From contig NZ_CAMEFJ010000003.1 of the NCBI RefSeq assembly GCF_945915485.1, forward strand, positions 1 to 64,000: a stretch of 64,000 bases of DNA, read 5' to 3'. Below the pieces are notes generated by a model that made no database searches, was not told the DNA's origin, and was given only the letters and a program-made list of their open reading frames with translations. The position numbers and the translations under genes were made by a program. Source of the DNA: an uncultured Agrococcus sp. GTDB taxonomy: Bacteria > Actinomycetota > Actinomycetes > Actinomycetales > Microbacteriaceae. Numbering within the stretch: position 1 is the first letter of the stretch; each line of letters opens with the position of its first letter. Of the stretch, positions 27,687-38,253 are shown in pieces.

Positions 27687-28052
27687 TTGTCGAGGGCGCA
27701 GCAGGATCGTGAGCTGCTCGTCGAGCACGTGCTGCGCTGTGTTGAGCAGGTGCCTGCCGGTCGCGTCGTCGCCTACGGCGTCATCGGTCGCGTCGTCGGC
27801 CTCGGGCCGAGGCAGGTCGGGCAGTTGATGAGTCGCTGGGCGCGCGATGTGCCGTGGTGGCGGGTGACGAATGCTGCCGGCGAGTTGCCGCCGCCGCTGC
27901 TGGAACGCGCGCAGCAGCACTGGCGCGAGGAGGGCGTCCTGCTTCGCCCGGACGGTCGTGGATGCCGCTACCGCGTGTACGGCGTCGACGAGGATGCGCT
28001 GGCCGCGGACTACGCAGCCGCGGTGGCCGACCTCCCGCCGCTGGCACGCTGA
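27687..28052 (+). CDS. MGMT-family alkyltransferase-like protein (ATL, no catalytic Cys)
   Basis: VPAGRVVAYGVIGRVVGLGPRQVGQLMSR…VPWWRVTNAAGELP; PWWRV in place of PCHRV. Confidence 0.85.
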   Translation: MSRAQQDRELLVEHVLRCVEQVPAGRVVAYGVIGRVVGLGPRQVGQLMSRWARDVPWWRVTNAAGELPPPLLERAQQHWREEGVLLRPDGRGCRYRVYGVDEDALAADYAAAVADLPPLAR

Positions 28053-28160
28053 CCTCCCTTTCCCGAGGCAAAAAATCGGTCTATACGAGGAGCCCTGCCG
28101 CTGAGAGAGGTTGACCGTCCCCTAATAGACTGACTTTTTGACCCCTGCACCTGAGCGTGG

Positions 28161-29066
28161 TCAATCCTCCGCGAGCGGAACGAGAGTCGGATCGGCGGCT
28201 TGGACCTCGGTACGCTCGCTGTCCGAGACGGCCGCCAGAACGGCGTCGAGGGTTGCGTCTGCGCTCAGTGTGCGGCTGTGGCCGAAGCCTTCTGTTTCCA
28301 TCAGTTTCGGAGCGCCTCCGTGCATCGCGACGAGTCGCCGCACTTCATCGATCTCGGCCCAGCGGTCTTTCCGATCGTGGATGAAGCTGAGCCGAAGATC
28401 GTTCGGAAGGCCCGCAGCGGTGAAGTCGAAACGGTTGTAGACATCGGGTGCGCTGTTGCGCAACCGGCGCCCGTACCGGGCCTCGAGCACGCCTCGAGCG
28501 CTCTCGCTCAGCCCGGCGATCCTGGCGAACTTCTCGCTCAGGTACCTGAATCGAGTTATTGCGGATACTGCGACGAGCCGCCTGGTCGCAGCGTGTTCGC
28601 TGGTGACGGCGAGGGCCGCCAGTGAGCCGACCGAGTGGCTCACGATCGCATGGAACGGTTCGGGCTCAAGGTCGGCGAGTTCGGCGACAGCCGCGTAGTA
28701 GTCGCCGATGTTCGTTCGTCGTCCAGGCGATTCCCCGCATCCAGGGGCATCGAAGGCGACGACTCTGTAGCCCTCGTACGTCAGCTCTCGCACGAGCGCC
28801 GCGAATTGCGAGGCGCGTCCGCGCCAGCCGTGCACGAGGAGCACCGTTTTCGGGCCACTACCCCACTGATACGTGACAACTCTGCGGCGGCCGACGTCGA
28901 TGACCGAACGACTCGCCTGCTCGTGCGTTGCGCGTTCTTCTTCACGGACGGGTCGGCGCGCACCCACGCGGATGAAGGTCGGATAGGTCATCGTCGCCGC
29001 AAGTCGCGGCGAGATTCGATCGAGGGCACGCACCAGGCGCCGTGCGGGGATACGGGTAGCAGACAT
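28161..29066 (-). CDS. Alpha/beta hydrolase
   Basis: VVTYQWGSGPKTVLLVHGWRGRASQFAALVRELTYEGYRVVAFDAPGCGESPG; ATG at 29064-29066 with GGAG upstream. Confidence 0.88.
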   Translation of the reverse strand: MSATRIPARRLVRALDRISPRLAATMTYPTFIRVGARRPVREEERATHEQASRSVIDVGRRRVVTYQWGSGPKTVLLVHGWRGRASQFAALVRELTYEGYRVVAFDAPGCGESPGRRTNIGDYYAAVAELADLEPEPFHAIVSHSVGSLAALAVTSEHAATRRLVAVSAITRFRYLSEKFARIAGLSESARGVLEARYGRRLRNSAPDVYNRFDFTAAGLPNDLRLSFIHDRKDRWAEIDEVRRLVAMHGGAPKLMETEGFGHSRTLSADATLDAVLAAVSDSERTEVQAADPTLVPLAED

Positions 29067-29084
29067 GGATACTCCAAACAATAC

Positions 29085-29120
29085 GTACGATCGTTCACTT
29101 ATATATGCGAACGATCGTAC
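29085..29120. promoter_or_regulatory. Divergent operator: 12-bp perfect inverted repeat GTACGATCGTTC-N12-GAACGATCGTAC
   Basis: Arms at 29085-29096 and 29109-29120, between the alpha/beta hydrolase and TetR genes. Confidence 0.8.
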
Positions 29121-29135
29121 TGCTATTCTGCGAAT

Positions 29136-29789
29136 ATGCCAACTGCAATCGACGGGCGCCGAGCCCGCGGAGATCGATCACGGCATGCCGTGCTCTCCGT
29201 GGCGACACAGCTCGCGAGCACGGAAGGACTGACGGGCGTGTCCATCGCGCGTCTCGCACAAGAGACCTCCTCGAGTAAGAGCGGCGTGGCCACCCTGTTC
29301 GGGTCGAAGGAGAATCTGCAGCTCGCGATCGTCGAAGAGGCCAAACGCATCTTCATCGACGTCGTCGTCGAACCGGCACGCATCGAGCCCGCCGGCCCCG
29401 ACCGGCTGTACGCGCTCGTTCGGGCCTGGGTCGACTACTCATCGGGGCGCACGTTCGAGGGCGGATGCTTCTTCCTCGCCGCGTCGACGGAGTTCGCAGC
29501 GCGCCCCGGAGCCGTGCGCGATGCGATAACGGCAGCGATGGATCTCTGGCGCTCCTACCTGCAGCACCAGACGGAGCGAGCGATCGCCGACGGGGCACTG
29601 CCGCAGCTGGACGACGCCGGGCAGCTCGTTTTCGAGCTCGAAGCGCTGCTCGCACACGCCAACGCCGAGTCGACCCTGCACGACAGCGACACCCCCTACC
29701 GGCGCGCGGAGCGTGCAATCGCCGAGCGCCTCCGCGCACTCGGCGCAGACGCGCGCGCGGCGGATCGCGTTCGCGCATCCTTCGCCTGA
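29136..29789 (+). CDS. TetR-family regulator
   Basis: RSRHAVLSVATQLASTEGLTGVSIARLAQETSSSKSGVATLFGSKENLQLAIVEEA. Confidence 0.9.
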   Translation: MPTAIDGRRARGDRSRHAVLSVATQLASTEGLTGVSIARLAQETSSSKSGVATLFGSKENLQLAIVEEAKRIFIDVVVEPARIEPAGPDRLYALVRAWVDYSSGRTFEGGCFFLAASTEFAARPGAVRDAITAAMDLWRSYLQHQTERAIADGALPQLDDAGQLVFELEALLAHANAESTLHDSDTPYRRAERAIAERLRALGADARAADRVRASFA

Positions 29790-29897
29790 GTCCCGTTGCA
29801 GCGATTCAGGCACTGCCGACTCCACATCGGCCAGAGACTTCGGCGATGCAGAAGGGGCGACCGGAATGCTCCAGCCACCCCTTGCGCGCTTGATCGA

Positions 29898-30992
29898 TTA
29901 GTCCTCGGTCAGCGGTGCGAGGTTCGGGTCGTCAGCGTAGACCTCGGCCGCGTTCTCCTGTGTCACGATGATGGGGTCGAGGAGGATCGACGGGATATCC
30001 GTCGCGCCGTTGTCGAGCGCTTCGGTGTCGCCCGGCTCATCGCCGGCCTGCAACGTGGAGATCAGATCGATGGTGTCAGCAACCAGGATGCGGGTGTCCT
30101 TGCTGATGGTCGAATACTGGTCACCGGCCATGATCGATCGAACGGACTCGACCTCTGAGTCCTGACCGGTCACGACAGGAGTCTCGAGACCTGCGTCGCT
30201 CGCGGACGCCAGGATCGCGCGGGCCAGAGTGTCATTCGGCGAAAGTACGCCGTGCACCTCAGTGCCGCCGGAGTAGTTGCCCTGAATCAGGTTGTCCATG
30301 CGCTCCTGTGCATTTTCAGCCGACCAGTCCTGCGTTGCTGTGGCCGCGATCTCGGTTTGCCCGGATACGACGTTCAGCGTGCCGTCGTCAATCTTCGGCT
30401 GCAACACGCTCATAGCCCCGTCGAAGAACACGGGGGCGTTCGAGTCATCAGGCGAACCGGAGAACAGCTCGATGTTCCAGGTGTCCTCGTCACCGAAGCG
30501 CTCTTCGAGACCCTCGAGCAGCGCCGTGCCCTGCAGCACGCCGACCTCGAAGTTATCGAAGGCGATGTAGTAATCGATGTTCTCGGAGTTCTCGATCAGC
30601 CGGTCGTACGAGACCACCGTGATGCCGGCATCCTTCGCAGCCTGCAGCTGCGTCGAAAGCTGAGCCGTGTCAGCGGCACCGATGACGATGAGCTCCGCAC
30701 CGTTCTGGATCATCGCCTCGATCTGCTGCTGCTGATCCTGAACAGGGTTGTTCGACCCGGCGTACTGCACGTCAGGCTCGAACCCGGCCTCCTCGAGGCC
30801 GTCCACGAACAGGTCACCCGCGAGCACCCAGTTCTCGCTCGTGCGGTCGGGTAGCGCGACGCCGATGCGAGCATCTTCCGAAATGCCTTCACCTTCGTCG
30901 GTACCGCCGCCGTCGCGGCCGGTTCCGCAGCCCGCGAGCACGAGGCCCGCGACGGCCGAGATGGCGATCGCCCCTAGTAGTTTCTTCTTCAT
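29898..30992 (-). CDS. chvE: Sugar ABC transporter substrate-binding lipoprotein (ChvE-like)
   Basis: AGLVLAGCGTG lipobox; ARIGVALPDRTSENWVLAGDLFVDGLEEAGFEPDVQYAGSNNPVQDQQQQIEAMI. Confidence 0.88.
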   Translation of the reverse strand: MKKKLLGAIAISAVAGLVLAGCGTGRDGGGTDEGEGISEDARIGVALPDRTSENWVLAGDLFVDGLEEAGFEPDVQYAGSNNPVQDQQQQIEAMIQNGAELIVIGAADTAQLSTQLQAAKDAGITVVSYDRLIENSENIDYYIAFDNFEVGVLQGTALLEGLEERFGDEDTWNIELFSGSPDDSNAPVFFDGAMSVLQPKIDDGTLNVVSGQTEIAATATQDWSAENAQERMDNLIQGNYSGGTEVHGVLSPNDTLARAILASASDAGLETPVVTGQDSEVESVRSIMAGDQYSTISKDTRILVADTIDLISTLQAGDEPGDTEALDNGATDIPSILLDPIIVTQENAAEVYADDPNLAPLTED

Positions 30993-31025
30993 GGGAGTTT
31001 TCCTTCTCTTCCTTGATCGATTCGA

Positions 31026-32336
31026 TTAGTTCTGGTCGGTGTTCTGGCTAGGCGAGAGCTCGGAGACTTCGCGGACGGCTCGTTTCGAACTCAGGCGCGC
31101 CATCATCGCGCCGATGAACGAGAACCTGCCCTGCTGCTTGTTCAGTACGTCGATACCGACTGCGACGAGCAGCACGAGCCCCTTGATGATCTGCATGCGG
31201 TCGGTCGTGACACCGACCAGCTGAAGCCCGTTGTTCAGCAGCGCCATCACGAGACCGCCGATCACGGCCCCGAACACGGTGCCGATACCGCCGGCGACCG
31301 CGGCACCGCCGATGAAGACACCCGCGATCGCATCGAGCTCCCACATCGTGCCGTCGCCGGGTCCAGCTGCTCCCGCACGAGCCGCCCACAGCATCCCCGC
31401 GATGCCGGCCAGCGTCGACATGTTCATCATGACGAAGAAGTCGGTGCGGCGGGAGTTCACGCCCGAGAGCTCGGCCGCGCGGCGGTTGCCGCCGACCGCG
31501 TAGATGTGGCGACCGAACTGCGTTCGGCTCGTGATGAAGGTGTAGAGCGCGATGAGCACGACGAGGATGATGCCCGAGAACGGGAAGCTCGTGCCCGGCC
31601 GGCCGCTCGCGAAGAGCAGCGTCGCCCAGATGATCGCTGCCGAGACCAGCCCCGTGCGAGTCAGCGTCACCCACAGCGGCTCGAGTGCCGCGTGCATCTT
31701 CTTGCGCTTCGCACGCGAGCGGAACTGGAAGAAGAAGAGCGCCAGCACGGCGAGCAGACCGAGCAGCAGGGTCAAGTTGTTGTACGGGGTGGCCGGGCCG
31801 ACCTCCGGCATGAAGCCGTAGAGCGCGTAGCGGAACTCCTCCGGCACCGCGATCGTCTGCGCCTGACCGACGAACTGCTGCGCTCCACGCCAGATCATCA
31901 TGCCCGCAAGGGTGACGATGAACGCGGGGATGCCGATGACGGCGACCCAGAACCCCTGGAATGCGCCGATTGCCGCGCCGAGCCCGATGCCGAGCAGGAT
32001 GCCGGCCCACCATGGCAGCCCCCAGTCGCGCATCGCCGTCGCCACCATGATGCCGACGAATGCGGCAACGGAGCCGACCGAGAGATCGATGTGCCCGGTG
32101 ATGATCACCATGACCATGCCGACCGAGAGCAACAGGATGAACGAGTACGCCTGCACGAGGTTGATGACGTTGCCGGGGTGCAGCGTCGTGCCCTCGGTCC
32201 AGATCTGGAAGACCACGATGATGACGATCAGTGCACCGAGGATGCCCAGTTGCTTCAACGAACCGCGGCGGCCGAAGATCAGCCAGATGTCTCTCGGGTT
32301 GAACCCGCGGCGTTCGGTTGTCGTGTCGGCGCTCAT
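31026..32336 (-). CDS. mmsB: Multiple-monosaccharide ABC transporter permease (MmsB-like)
   Basis: [28 protein letters not shown]…[28 protein letters not shown]. Confidence 0.88.
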   Translation of the reverse strand: MSADTTTERRGFNPRDIWLIFGRRGSLKQLGILGALIVIIVVFQIWTEGTTLHPGNVINLVQAYSFILLLSVGMVMVIITGHIDLSVGSVAAFVGIMVATAMRDWGLPWWAGILLGIGLGAAIGAFQGFWVAVIGIPAFIVTLAGMMIWRGAQQFVGQAQTIAVPEEFRYALYGFMPEVGPATPYNNLTLLLGLLAVLALFFFQFRSRAKRKKMHAALEPLWVTLTRTGLVSAAIIWATLLFASGRPGTSFPFSGIILVVLIALYTFITSRTQFGRHIYAVGGNRRAAELSGVNSRRTDFFVMMNMSTLAGIAGMLWAARAGAAGPGDGTMWELDAIAGVFIGGAAVAGGIGTVFGAVIGGLVMALLNNGLQLVGVTTDRMQIIKGLVLLVAVGIDVLNKQQGRFSFIGAMMARLSSKRAVREVSELSPSQNTDQN

Positions 32337-33880
32337 GCCGCGTTCCCCTTCTGCATTGGCGCCATGTGGCGCATAAGCGTTTCCTGATCGACGTTCGCCG
32401 CCTGCAATTCGGCGGTGATCTCGCCTTCGAAGATCGTGTAGATGCGGTCGGCCATGCCGATCAGTTCGGGCAGTTCCGACGAGATCAGCAGGATGCCCTT
32501 GCCCTCGTCGGCGAGCCTCCTGATGATCTGGTAGATTTCACCCTTCGCGCCGACATCGATGCCGCGCGTCGGCTCGTCGAGGATCAACAGGTCGGGCTGC
32601 GTGAACATCCACTTCGAGAGCACGACCTTCTGCTGATTGCCGCCGGAGAGCGTGTCGACGCCCGTTTCGACGTCTGGCGTCTTGATGCGCAGTTCCTGCC
32701 GATACTCCTCGGCGTACCTGGTCTCCTGCAATTCGTCGACGACACCGCTCTTCGAGATCCTCCCGAGCTTCGCGGCGACGATGGATCGCTTGATCGTGTC
32801 GAGCAGATTCAGCCCGAGCGACTTCCGGTCTTCGCTCACGTACGCTATCCCTGCGCGGATCGCATCCTTGACGGTGCGGATCCTGGCGGGCTTGCCGTGC
32901 ATGAGCGCCTCTCCCGAGAGCTTGACACCGTACGACTGCCCGAACAGGCTCATGGCGAGCTCCGTTCGTCCCGCACCCATGAGCCCCGCGAAACCGACGA
33001 CCTCACCGGCTCGCACCGTGAAGCTCGAATTCTTCGCGACGAGCCGTGTCGCGTCCAGGGGATGCTGCACCGACCAGTCGCGCACCTCGAAGAGCACGTC
33101 GCCGACGCGGGATGATCGCTCCGGGAATCGCCGCCCTAGCGTTCGCCCGACCATGCCCTTGATGATGCGGTCCTCATCGACCGTGCCGTCGACGCGCAGC
33201 GTCTCGATACTCTTGCCGTCGCGGATGATCGTGATGTGGTCTGCGATCTGCTCGATCTCCGCAAGCTTGTGGGAGATGATGATCGAGGTCACGCCCTCCT
33301 GCTTGAGGTCGGAGATGAGGCGCAGGAGCTGCTGCGAGTCGCGTTCGTTCAGCGCGGCGGTCGGCTCGTCGAGGATGAGCAGCTGCACGTCTTTTTCCAG
33401 CGCCTTCGCGATCTCGACCAACTGCTGCTTGCCGACGCCGAGGTACTTTACCGGCGTCTCCGGGTCTTCCCGAAGATCGACTCGCTCGAGCAGTTCTACT
33501 GTGCGATGGCGAGCCTCATCCCAGTCGATCACGCCCATCGTGTTGATCTCGTGGCCGAGGAAGATGTTCTCGGTAATCGACAGCTCCGGCACGAGCGCGA
33601 GTTCCTGGTGAATGATCACGATGCCGGCCTGCTCGCTCGCGGCGATGTTGCTGAACCTCTGTACCTCATCGCGATACAGGATCTCGCCTTCGTAGGTGCC
33701 GGCCGGGTACACACCGGACAGCACTTTCATCAGCGTCGACTTCCCGGCGCCGTTCTCACCGCAGATCGCGTGAATCTCACCGGTACGAACGGCGAGATCG
33801 ACGGAGTCGAGCGCCTTCACTCCCGGGAACCGCTTCGTGATGCCCTGCATTTCGAGTAGATAACTCGATTTTTCGGCCAC
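32333..33880 (-). CDS. mmsA: Multiple-monosaccharide ABC transporter ATPase (MmsA-like, two NBDs)
   Basis: [19 protein letters not shown]…[20 protein letters not shown]…[46 protein letters not shown] start preceded by AAGGAGGTGG. Confidence 0.9.
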   Translation of the reverse strand: MAEKSSYLLEMQGITKRFPGVKALDSVDLAVRTGEIHAICGENGAGKSTLMKVLSGVYPAGTYEGEILYRDEVQRFSNIAASEQAGIVIIHQELALVPELSITENIFLGHEINTMGVIDWDEARHRTVELLERVDLREDPETPVKYLGVGKQQLVEIAKALEKDVQLLILDEPTAALNERDSQQLLRLISDLKQEGVTSIIISHKLAEIEQIADHITIIRDGKSIETLRVDGTVDEDRIIKGMVGRTLGRRFPERSSRVGDVLFEVRDWSVQHPLDATRLVAKNSSFTVRAGEVVGFAGLMGAGRTELAMSLFGQSYGVKLSGEALMHGKPARIRTVKDAIRAGIAYVSEDRKSLGLNLLDTIKRSIVAAKLGRISKSGVVDELQETRYAEEYRQELRIKTPDVETGVDTLSGGNQQKVVLSKWMFTQPDLLILDEPTRGIDVGAKGEIYQIIRRLADEGKGILLISSELPELIGMADRIYTIFEGEITAELQAANVDQETLMRHMAPMQKGNAA

Positions 33881-33912
33881 AGCCACCTCCTTGTGCGCCA
33901 ATGGGTAAGAAC

Positions 33913-35145
33913 CTACGACGCAGAACTCTTGTTGTCAACACCTGAACGCAAACTGCGGTCCACGGAGTCAACCAGATACGCGAGCGCATCGCCGTGTTCG
34001 AACGCGATCGTCGCGGCACCGCGGGCGCTCGCCGCCTCCCCGAGCGGCGAAAGCTCGACTCTGGTCGCCTCCGCGACCGGCGAGATCGCGAACCGCGCGA
34101 ACCCGTCCCGCACGGCATCCAACAGCACGTCTCCCGTCTCGCTCAGCGGCCCTCCCAGCACGACGAGCCCCGTGCCGAGCATGTTCGCGGCCATCGCGAT
34201 CGACTGCCCGAGTGCGAGCCCCGCATCCTGAATGACCCTGACCGTCGCCCTGTGCCGACTCGACGCGAGTTCGCTCAGCTCGTCGCGGGTCACATCGCGA
34301 CCGAGCGCATCGCTCAGGTGCTGCAAGACTACGGGCATCGACGCGACCGTCTCGAGGCACCCGCGATTGCCGCAACGGCAGTGGTTTCCGCTGGGGTCCA
34401 CGGTCGAGTGGCCGATCTCACCGGCGATCCCGAACGCACCCGTGTAATTGGAGCCGCGCAGGAAGACACCGGCTCCGATGCCCGTGCCGATCTTGACGTA
34501 CAGGAAATCCTCGTCGTTGGCGGCCTCGCCCCAGGCCCGTTCGGCGAACGCGCCGGCATCGGCGTCGTTCCAGATCTCGGCTTCGAGACCGAGCACTCGA
34601 GAGACATCATCGGCGGAACGTCCAACCCACTCCGGCAGGATCGTGCCGTCCACGACACGCCCCGTGTTCCTGTCGATGGGGCCCGGCACCGAGACGATGA
34701 CCGCCACGATGTCGTCGTCGGTTCTGTCGATCGCCGCGAGGCTCTTCGTGAGCAGGTCGCGCACCTGCTGCAGCGACTCCTCGGCGGGCGTGCCGTGATC
34801 GATGCGTTTGCGCTCCTCCACGAGCAGCTCACGACCCGGCTTCGCGATCACGAGGCCGATGTGGCTGCGCCCGAGGTCGATGCCGACGGCAACACGTTTC
34901 GTGGAGACCTGCGGCGTCACCAGCGTCGCTTTCCTGCCGGAGGAAATCGTGTCGCTCGTGGTGACAAGACCGCGATCCAGCAGGGAACGGACGATCGAGG
35001 AAACGCTCCCGTTCGAAAGCATCGTACGGCGCGCGAGCTCCGACTGCGTGGACGGGCCGTGCGTGAGCAGATCGTGCAGAACGACCCGTTCGTTGCTCAC
35101 ACGAAGTGCGGCAGTTGATCCCGGTCTACGATGGCGTCCTTGCAT
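33913..35145 (-). CDS. ROK-family transcriptional regulator
   Basis: [50 protein letters not shown] signature [24 protein letters not shown]. Confidence 0.9.
   Translation of the reverse strand: MQGRHRRPGSTAALRVSNERVVLHDLLTHGPSTQSELARRTMLSNGSVSSIVRSLLDRGLVTTSDTISSGRKATLVTPQVSTKRVAVGIDLGRSHIGLVIAKPGRELLVEERKRIDHGTPAEESLQQVRDLLTKSLAAIDRTDDDIVAVIVSVPGPIDRNTGRVVDGTILPEWVGRSADDVSRVLGLEAEIWNDADAGAFAERAWGEAANDEDFLYVKIGTGIGAGVFLRGSNYTGAFGIAGEIGHSTVDPSGNHCRCGNRGCLETVASMPVVLQHLSDALGRDVTRDELSELASSRHRATVRVIQDAGLALGQSIAMAANMLGTGLVVLGGPLSETGDVLLDAVRDGFARFAISPVAEATRVELSPLGEAASARGAATIAFEHGDALAYLVDSVDRSLRSGVDNKSSAS
33929..33947. promoter_or_regulatory. Putative ROK operator, copy 1 (upstream of mmsA)
   Basis: ttgttgtcaacacctgaac, identical to 35171-35189; contains palindrome TGTTGTCAACA. 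Confidence 0.65.
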
Positions 35146-35170
35146 ACGGCTATAGTTGTGCGAAACGGTT

Positions 35171-35189
35171 TTGTTGTCAACACCTGAAC
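35171..35189. promoter_or_regulatory. Putative ROK operator, copy 2 (between ROK regulator and ROK kinase)
   Basis: ttgttgtcaacacctgaac, identical to 33929-33947. Confidence 0.65.
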
Positions 35190-35227
35190 TCAACATGCCG
35201 CTCCACGCTTCGAAGAGGAACCACCGG

Positions 35228-36193
35228 ATGACAGCCAGCACACCACGACAGGCACAGCAGGAATCGACCGCTGCTCCCGTTCTGGCCGTCGATGTCGGTG
35301 GGACGAAGATCGAAGCCGCACTCGTTGATCCCGCGGGCACCGTCATAGCGGGCACGCGCATCCGGGTTCCGACCGGCGCCGAATCCGCTTCGTCGGCATC
35401 CGCGTTCAGCGATGCCCTGCACGCTGCGGTGAGCACAGCAGCCGATCATCCGCTCGCCGCCGGGGTCGCTCGGGCCGGCATCGGAGCAGCAGGGCCGGTG
35501 GATCTTCGCGAGGGGACGATCAGCCCGATCAACCTGCCTGCCGTGCACGACTTCGACATCGTCGGTGCGGTCAAGTCGGTCACCGGCATCGAGGATGTGC
35601 GGTTGCGGCTCGACGGCACCTGCATAGCGCTCGGTGAGCTCTGGCGGGGAGCCGCCGAGGGCGCCCGCAACGCGATCGCCTTCGTCGTCTCGACCGGCAT
35701 CGGCGGCGGCGTCATCGCCGATGGTCGCGTCGTCACCGGCGAAAGCGGCAACGCCGGTCACCTCGGTCAAGTCGTCATCGACAGCCCGGTCGATGGCGAC
35801 GTATTCGGCGCAACGGTCGAGGGGCAGGCTTCGGGCAAGTACGCGGTTGCTTGGGCAAGGCAGCAGGGCTGGCGGGGTGAAACGGGAGAGAATCTCGGCG
35901 CTGATGCTGCGGCCGGCAGCGAGGTCGCTCGGGCCGCGATCGAACGGTCGGTGCAGGCACTGGGCAAGGGCCTGGCGAGCGCCGCGAATCTGCTGAACAC
36001 GGAAATCGCGGTCATGGGCGGCGGGTTTTCGCACGTCACGGCCGATTACGCGGAGCGTGTGCAGGCGGCTGCGCGACTGCACAGCGTCAATGCCTACGCG
36101 CGGGAGCTTCGCGTTGTGCGCGCCCAGCTCGGCCGCGACGCTCCGCTCATCGGTGCAGCAGCTCTGGTTCTTCGGCCGGATCTCTTGGCGTAA
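35228..36193 (+). CDS. ROK-family sugar kinase (glucokinase-like)
   Basis: [28 protein letters not shown]…[31 protein letters not shown]. Confidence 0.88.
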   Translation: MTASTPRQAQQESTAAPVLAVDVGGTKIEAALVDPAGTVIAGTRIRVPTGAESASSASAFSDALHAAVSTAADHPLAAGVARAGIGAAGPVDLREGTISPINLPAVHDFDIVGAVKSVTGIEDVRLRLDGTCIALGELWRGAAEGARNAIAFVVSTGIGGGVIADGRVVTGESGNAGHLGQVVIDSPVDGDVFGATVEGQASGKYAVAWARQQGWRGETGENLGADAAAGSEVARAAIERSVQALGKGLASAANLLNTEIAVMGGGFSHVTADYAERVQAAARLHSVNAYARELRVVRAQLGRDAPLIGAAALVLRPDLLA

Positions 36194-36839
36194 CCTCGTC
36201 ATCTTCGATGAGCGCCCGCAGTTGCTCGAGAGGCAGGTTCGCACCGAAAGCGGCTTGGTCCGGCTGCAGCTTCACGCCCGCGCTCAGCCGACCGATCGGC
36301 AATGGATCGAACCCGAGATCGTCGACCACTTCCGCCGCTTCGCGCACGGCTTCGGGGCTGTCGCCCGCGAGCGCGATCGCCTTGCGCAACTCGTGACCGG
36401 CGGGCCGCGCTTCGACCTCGAGATCGTGATAGCCCATGTGATTGAGCGCCTTGACGACGCGGGCGCCCGGAAGGCTGTCGCGCACGGTTTCACTCGTTGT
36501 CGTTCGCGGATCGGTGAGGTCGTCTCGAACGCCGTCCGTTTCGAACCAGTAGTTCATGGCATCGATGACGAGTTTGCCTTCCAAGGGGGCATCCGCGATT
36601 TCACGGTGCCGCCCGAGTGGCAGAGCGAGCACGACGATATCGGCGTACTCAACAGCATCCCGTGTCCACACCGCCTCAGCACCAGGAGCGAGCACGTCGA
36701 CGATCAGGGCGATCTTCTGCGGGTCGCCTGAACCGGCGATCTGCACGCGGAACCCGGCCGCGACGGCGAGTCTCGCCAGAATCGTGCCGACTTTGCCGGC
36801 GCCGATGATCGCGATCGTCCTTTGCGCAGTGCCGCTCAT
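36147..36839 (-). CDS. NADPH-dependent F420-reductase-like / NAD(P)-binding protein
   Basis: [39 protein letters not shown]…[17 protein letters not shown]. Confidence 0.8.
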   Translation of the reverse strand: MSGTAQRTIAIIGAGKVGTILARLAVAAGFRVQIAGSGDPQKIALIVDVLAPGAEAVWTRDAVEYADIVVLALPLGRHREIADAPLEGKLVIDAMNYWFETDGVRDDLTDPRTTTSETVRDSLPGARVVKALNHMGYHDLEVEARPAGHELRKAIALAGDSPEAVREAAEVVDDLGFDPLPIGRLSAGVKLQPDQAAFGANLPLEQLRALIEDDEVTPRDPAEEPELLHR

Positions 36840-36964
36840 GGTTTGCCTCCCGGAGTTCTTTCAACCTGGGCAACCGTGTATCCCGACACGGCATTCCCGG
36901 CTGCGGCTGTGCGGAATCGGAGCGGAAGTTCTCAACCGCAGCACGACCGTCTTCCCAGGGTGCA

Positions 36965-37810
36965 TCACAGCCCGTGGCGAGCCAGAAATCGCTTGATCTC
37001 GCCGTTGAAGCTCTCCGGGTTCTCGAGATTCGGGTAGTGACCGGAATTCGACACCTCGGCATACTCTCCGACGGGCACCGCATCCGCGACCCGTCGCCCG
37101 AGGCTGCGATGGTCAGGTCCGTCCAAGGCGCCCGGTAGCGCGAGCACCGGTACGGTGATGTCTTGCAACCGCTCCCAAGTGTTCAACACCGGTGTCGGGC
37201 GCAGCGGCTGAATCGGAGCGCCGTCCGGACCGACTCGCACGTGCTCGGCAAGGATGTCCCTGGCCATGCGCTCCACGAGCGTCCACACCTCGGGGTCCAT
37301 GTCCGAGCGCGAGCGATGCGGACCTGCGGTGAAGCGCATGAACACCGAGAGCCAATGCTCGATATCGGTCTCGCGCTCCGCATCCGCCAAATCGCGGAAC
37401 GCCTGCTGCGCCCAGGAGTCGTGGAACTCGGGCTCGCTCGTACCCGTGCCACTGACGATGACGCCACTCACACGCTCCGGATACTCCAACGCGAGATCCA
37501 CGGCTGTTCCGCCGCCCATCGAGATACCGACCGGGACGACGCGTTCGAGTTCCAGGGCGTCCATGAGTTCGATGACGTCGTCTACGAGCCGATAGGGCTC
37601 TTCCGCATCGGATGAGCCTCCGTGACCCCTCGCGTCGGGCGCATACACCGATCGCTCCGGAAACTCCGCGAACTGCGGCCCCCACATGCGGTAGTCCACC
37701 ACCCCGCCGTGCAAGAACATCAGCGGGGTGCGTGAATCCTCACCCTCCCGTGCGGCGTAGCGAACTCGGTGGGTCGGTAACTCCAGTGTGTGGATGGCAT
37801 TTGCACTCAT
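36965..37810 (-). CDS. Alpha/beta hydrolase
   Basis: MFLHGGVVDYRMWGPQFAEF…YAPDARGHGGSSDAEEPYRLVDDVIELMDALELERVVPVGISMGGGTAVDLALEYPERV. Confidence 0.88.
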   Translation of the reverse strand: MSANAIHTLELPTHRVRYAAREGEDSRTPLMFLHGGVVDYRMWGPQFAEFPERSVYAPDARGHGGSSDAEEPYRLVDDVIELMDALELERVVPVGISMGGGTAVDLALEYPERVSGVIVSGTGTSEPEFHDSWAQQAFRDLADAERETDIEHWLSVFMRFTAGPHRSRSDMDPEVWTLVERMARDILAEHVRVGPDGAPIQPLRPTPVLNTWERLQDITVPVLALPGALDGPDHRSLGRRVADAVPVGEYAEVSNSGHYPNLENPESFNGEIKRFLARHGL

Positions 37811-37827
37811 GACAACCAAGGTGTCAT
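37809..37827. promoter_or_regulatory. Palindromic operator ATGACAACCAAGGTGTCAT
   Basis: Inverted arms ATGACA/TGTCAT; near-identical copy at 37840-37858. Confidence 0.65.
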
Positions 37828-37839
37828 GATTTGCTGATG

Positions 37840-37858
37840 ATGACAACTTAGGTGTCAT
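37840..37858. promoter_or_regulatory. Palindromic operator ATGACAACTTAGGTGTCAT
   Basis: 31-bp phase with the copy at 37809-37827. Confidence 0.65.
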
Positions 37859-38253
37859 CATTGCGATGCGGCGACCACACCTGCAGCAGACGAACTCGGG
37901 CTCGGTCCCGCCGGAATCCGCCTCGCGCTCGGCTCGCTGTATCGAAGAGCGTCCGGGATCGTCACGAGCGACGAACCGACAGTGGGCATCCCGGCGCGCT
38001 CGATCAACTCCGTCGGGAAAGGGAGGCGACGGTGCCGCGTATCGCCGTTCACTGCTCGTGCAGTTCACGACAGCCTGCCGCGCGGATATCGAAAGCGTCT
38101 CGGATCGAGGGCGGCTCATGGGCCGAACGGGAGGCGCGCTCACCGCAGGCGATCTCGATGCTGCGCTGCGAGCCCTCCGCCACATGCACGAGGCACTCGG
38201 CGGGAGACCGCTGCATTCGGGACGAGTAGGCGGTTCCGTCGCGCGGTGCCGAC

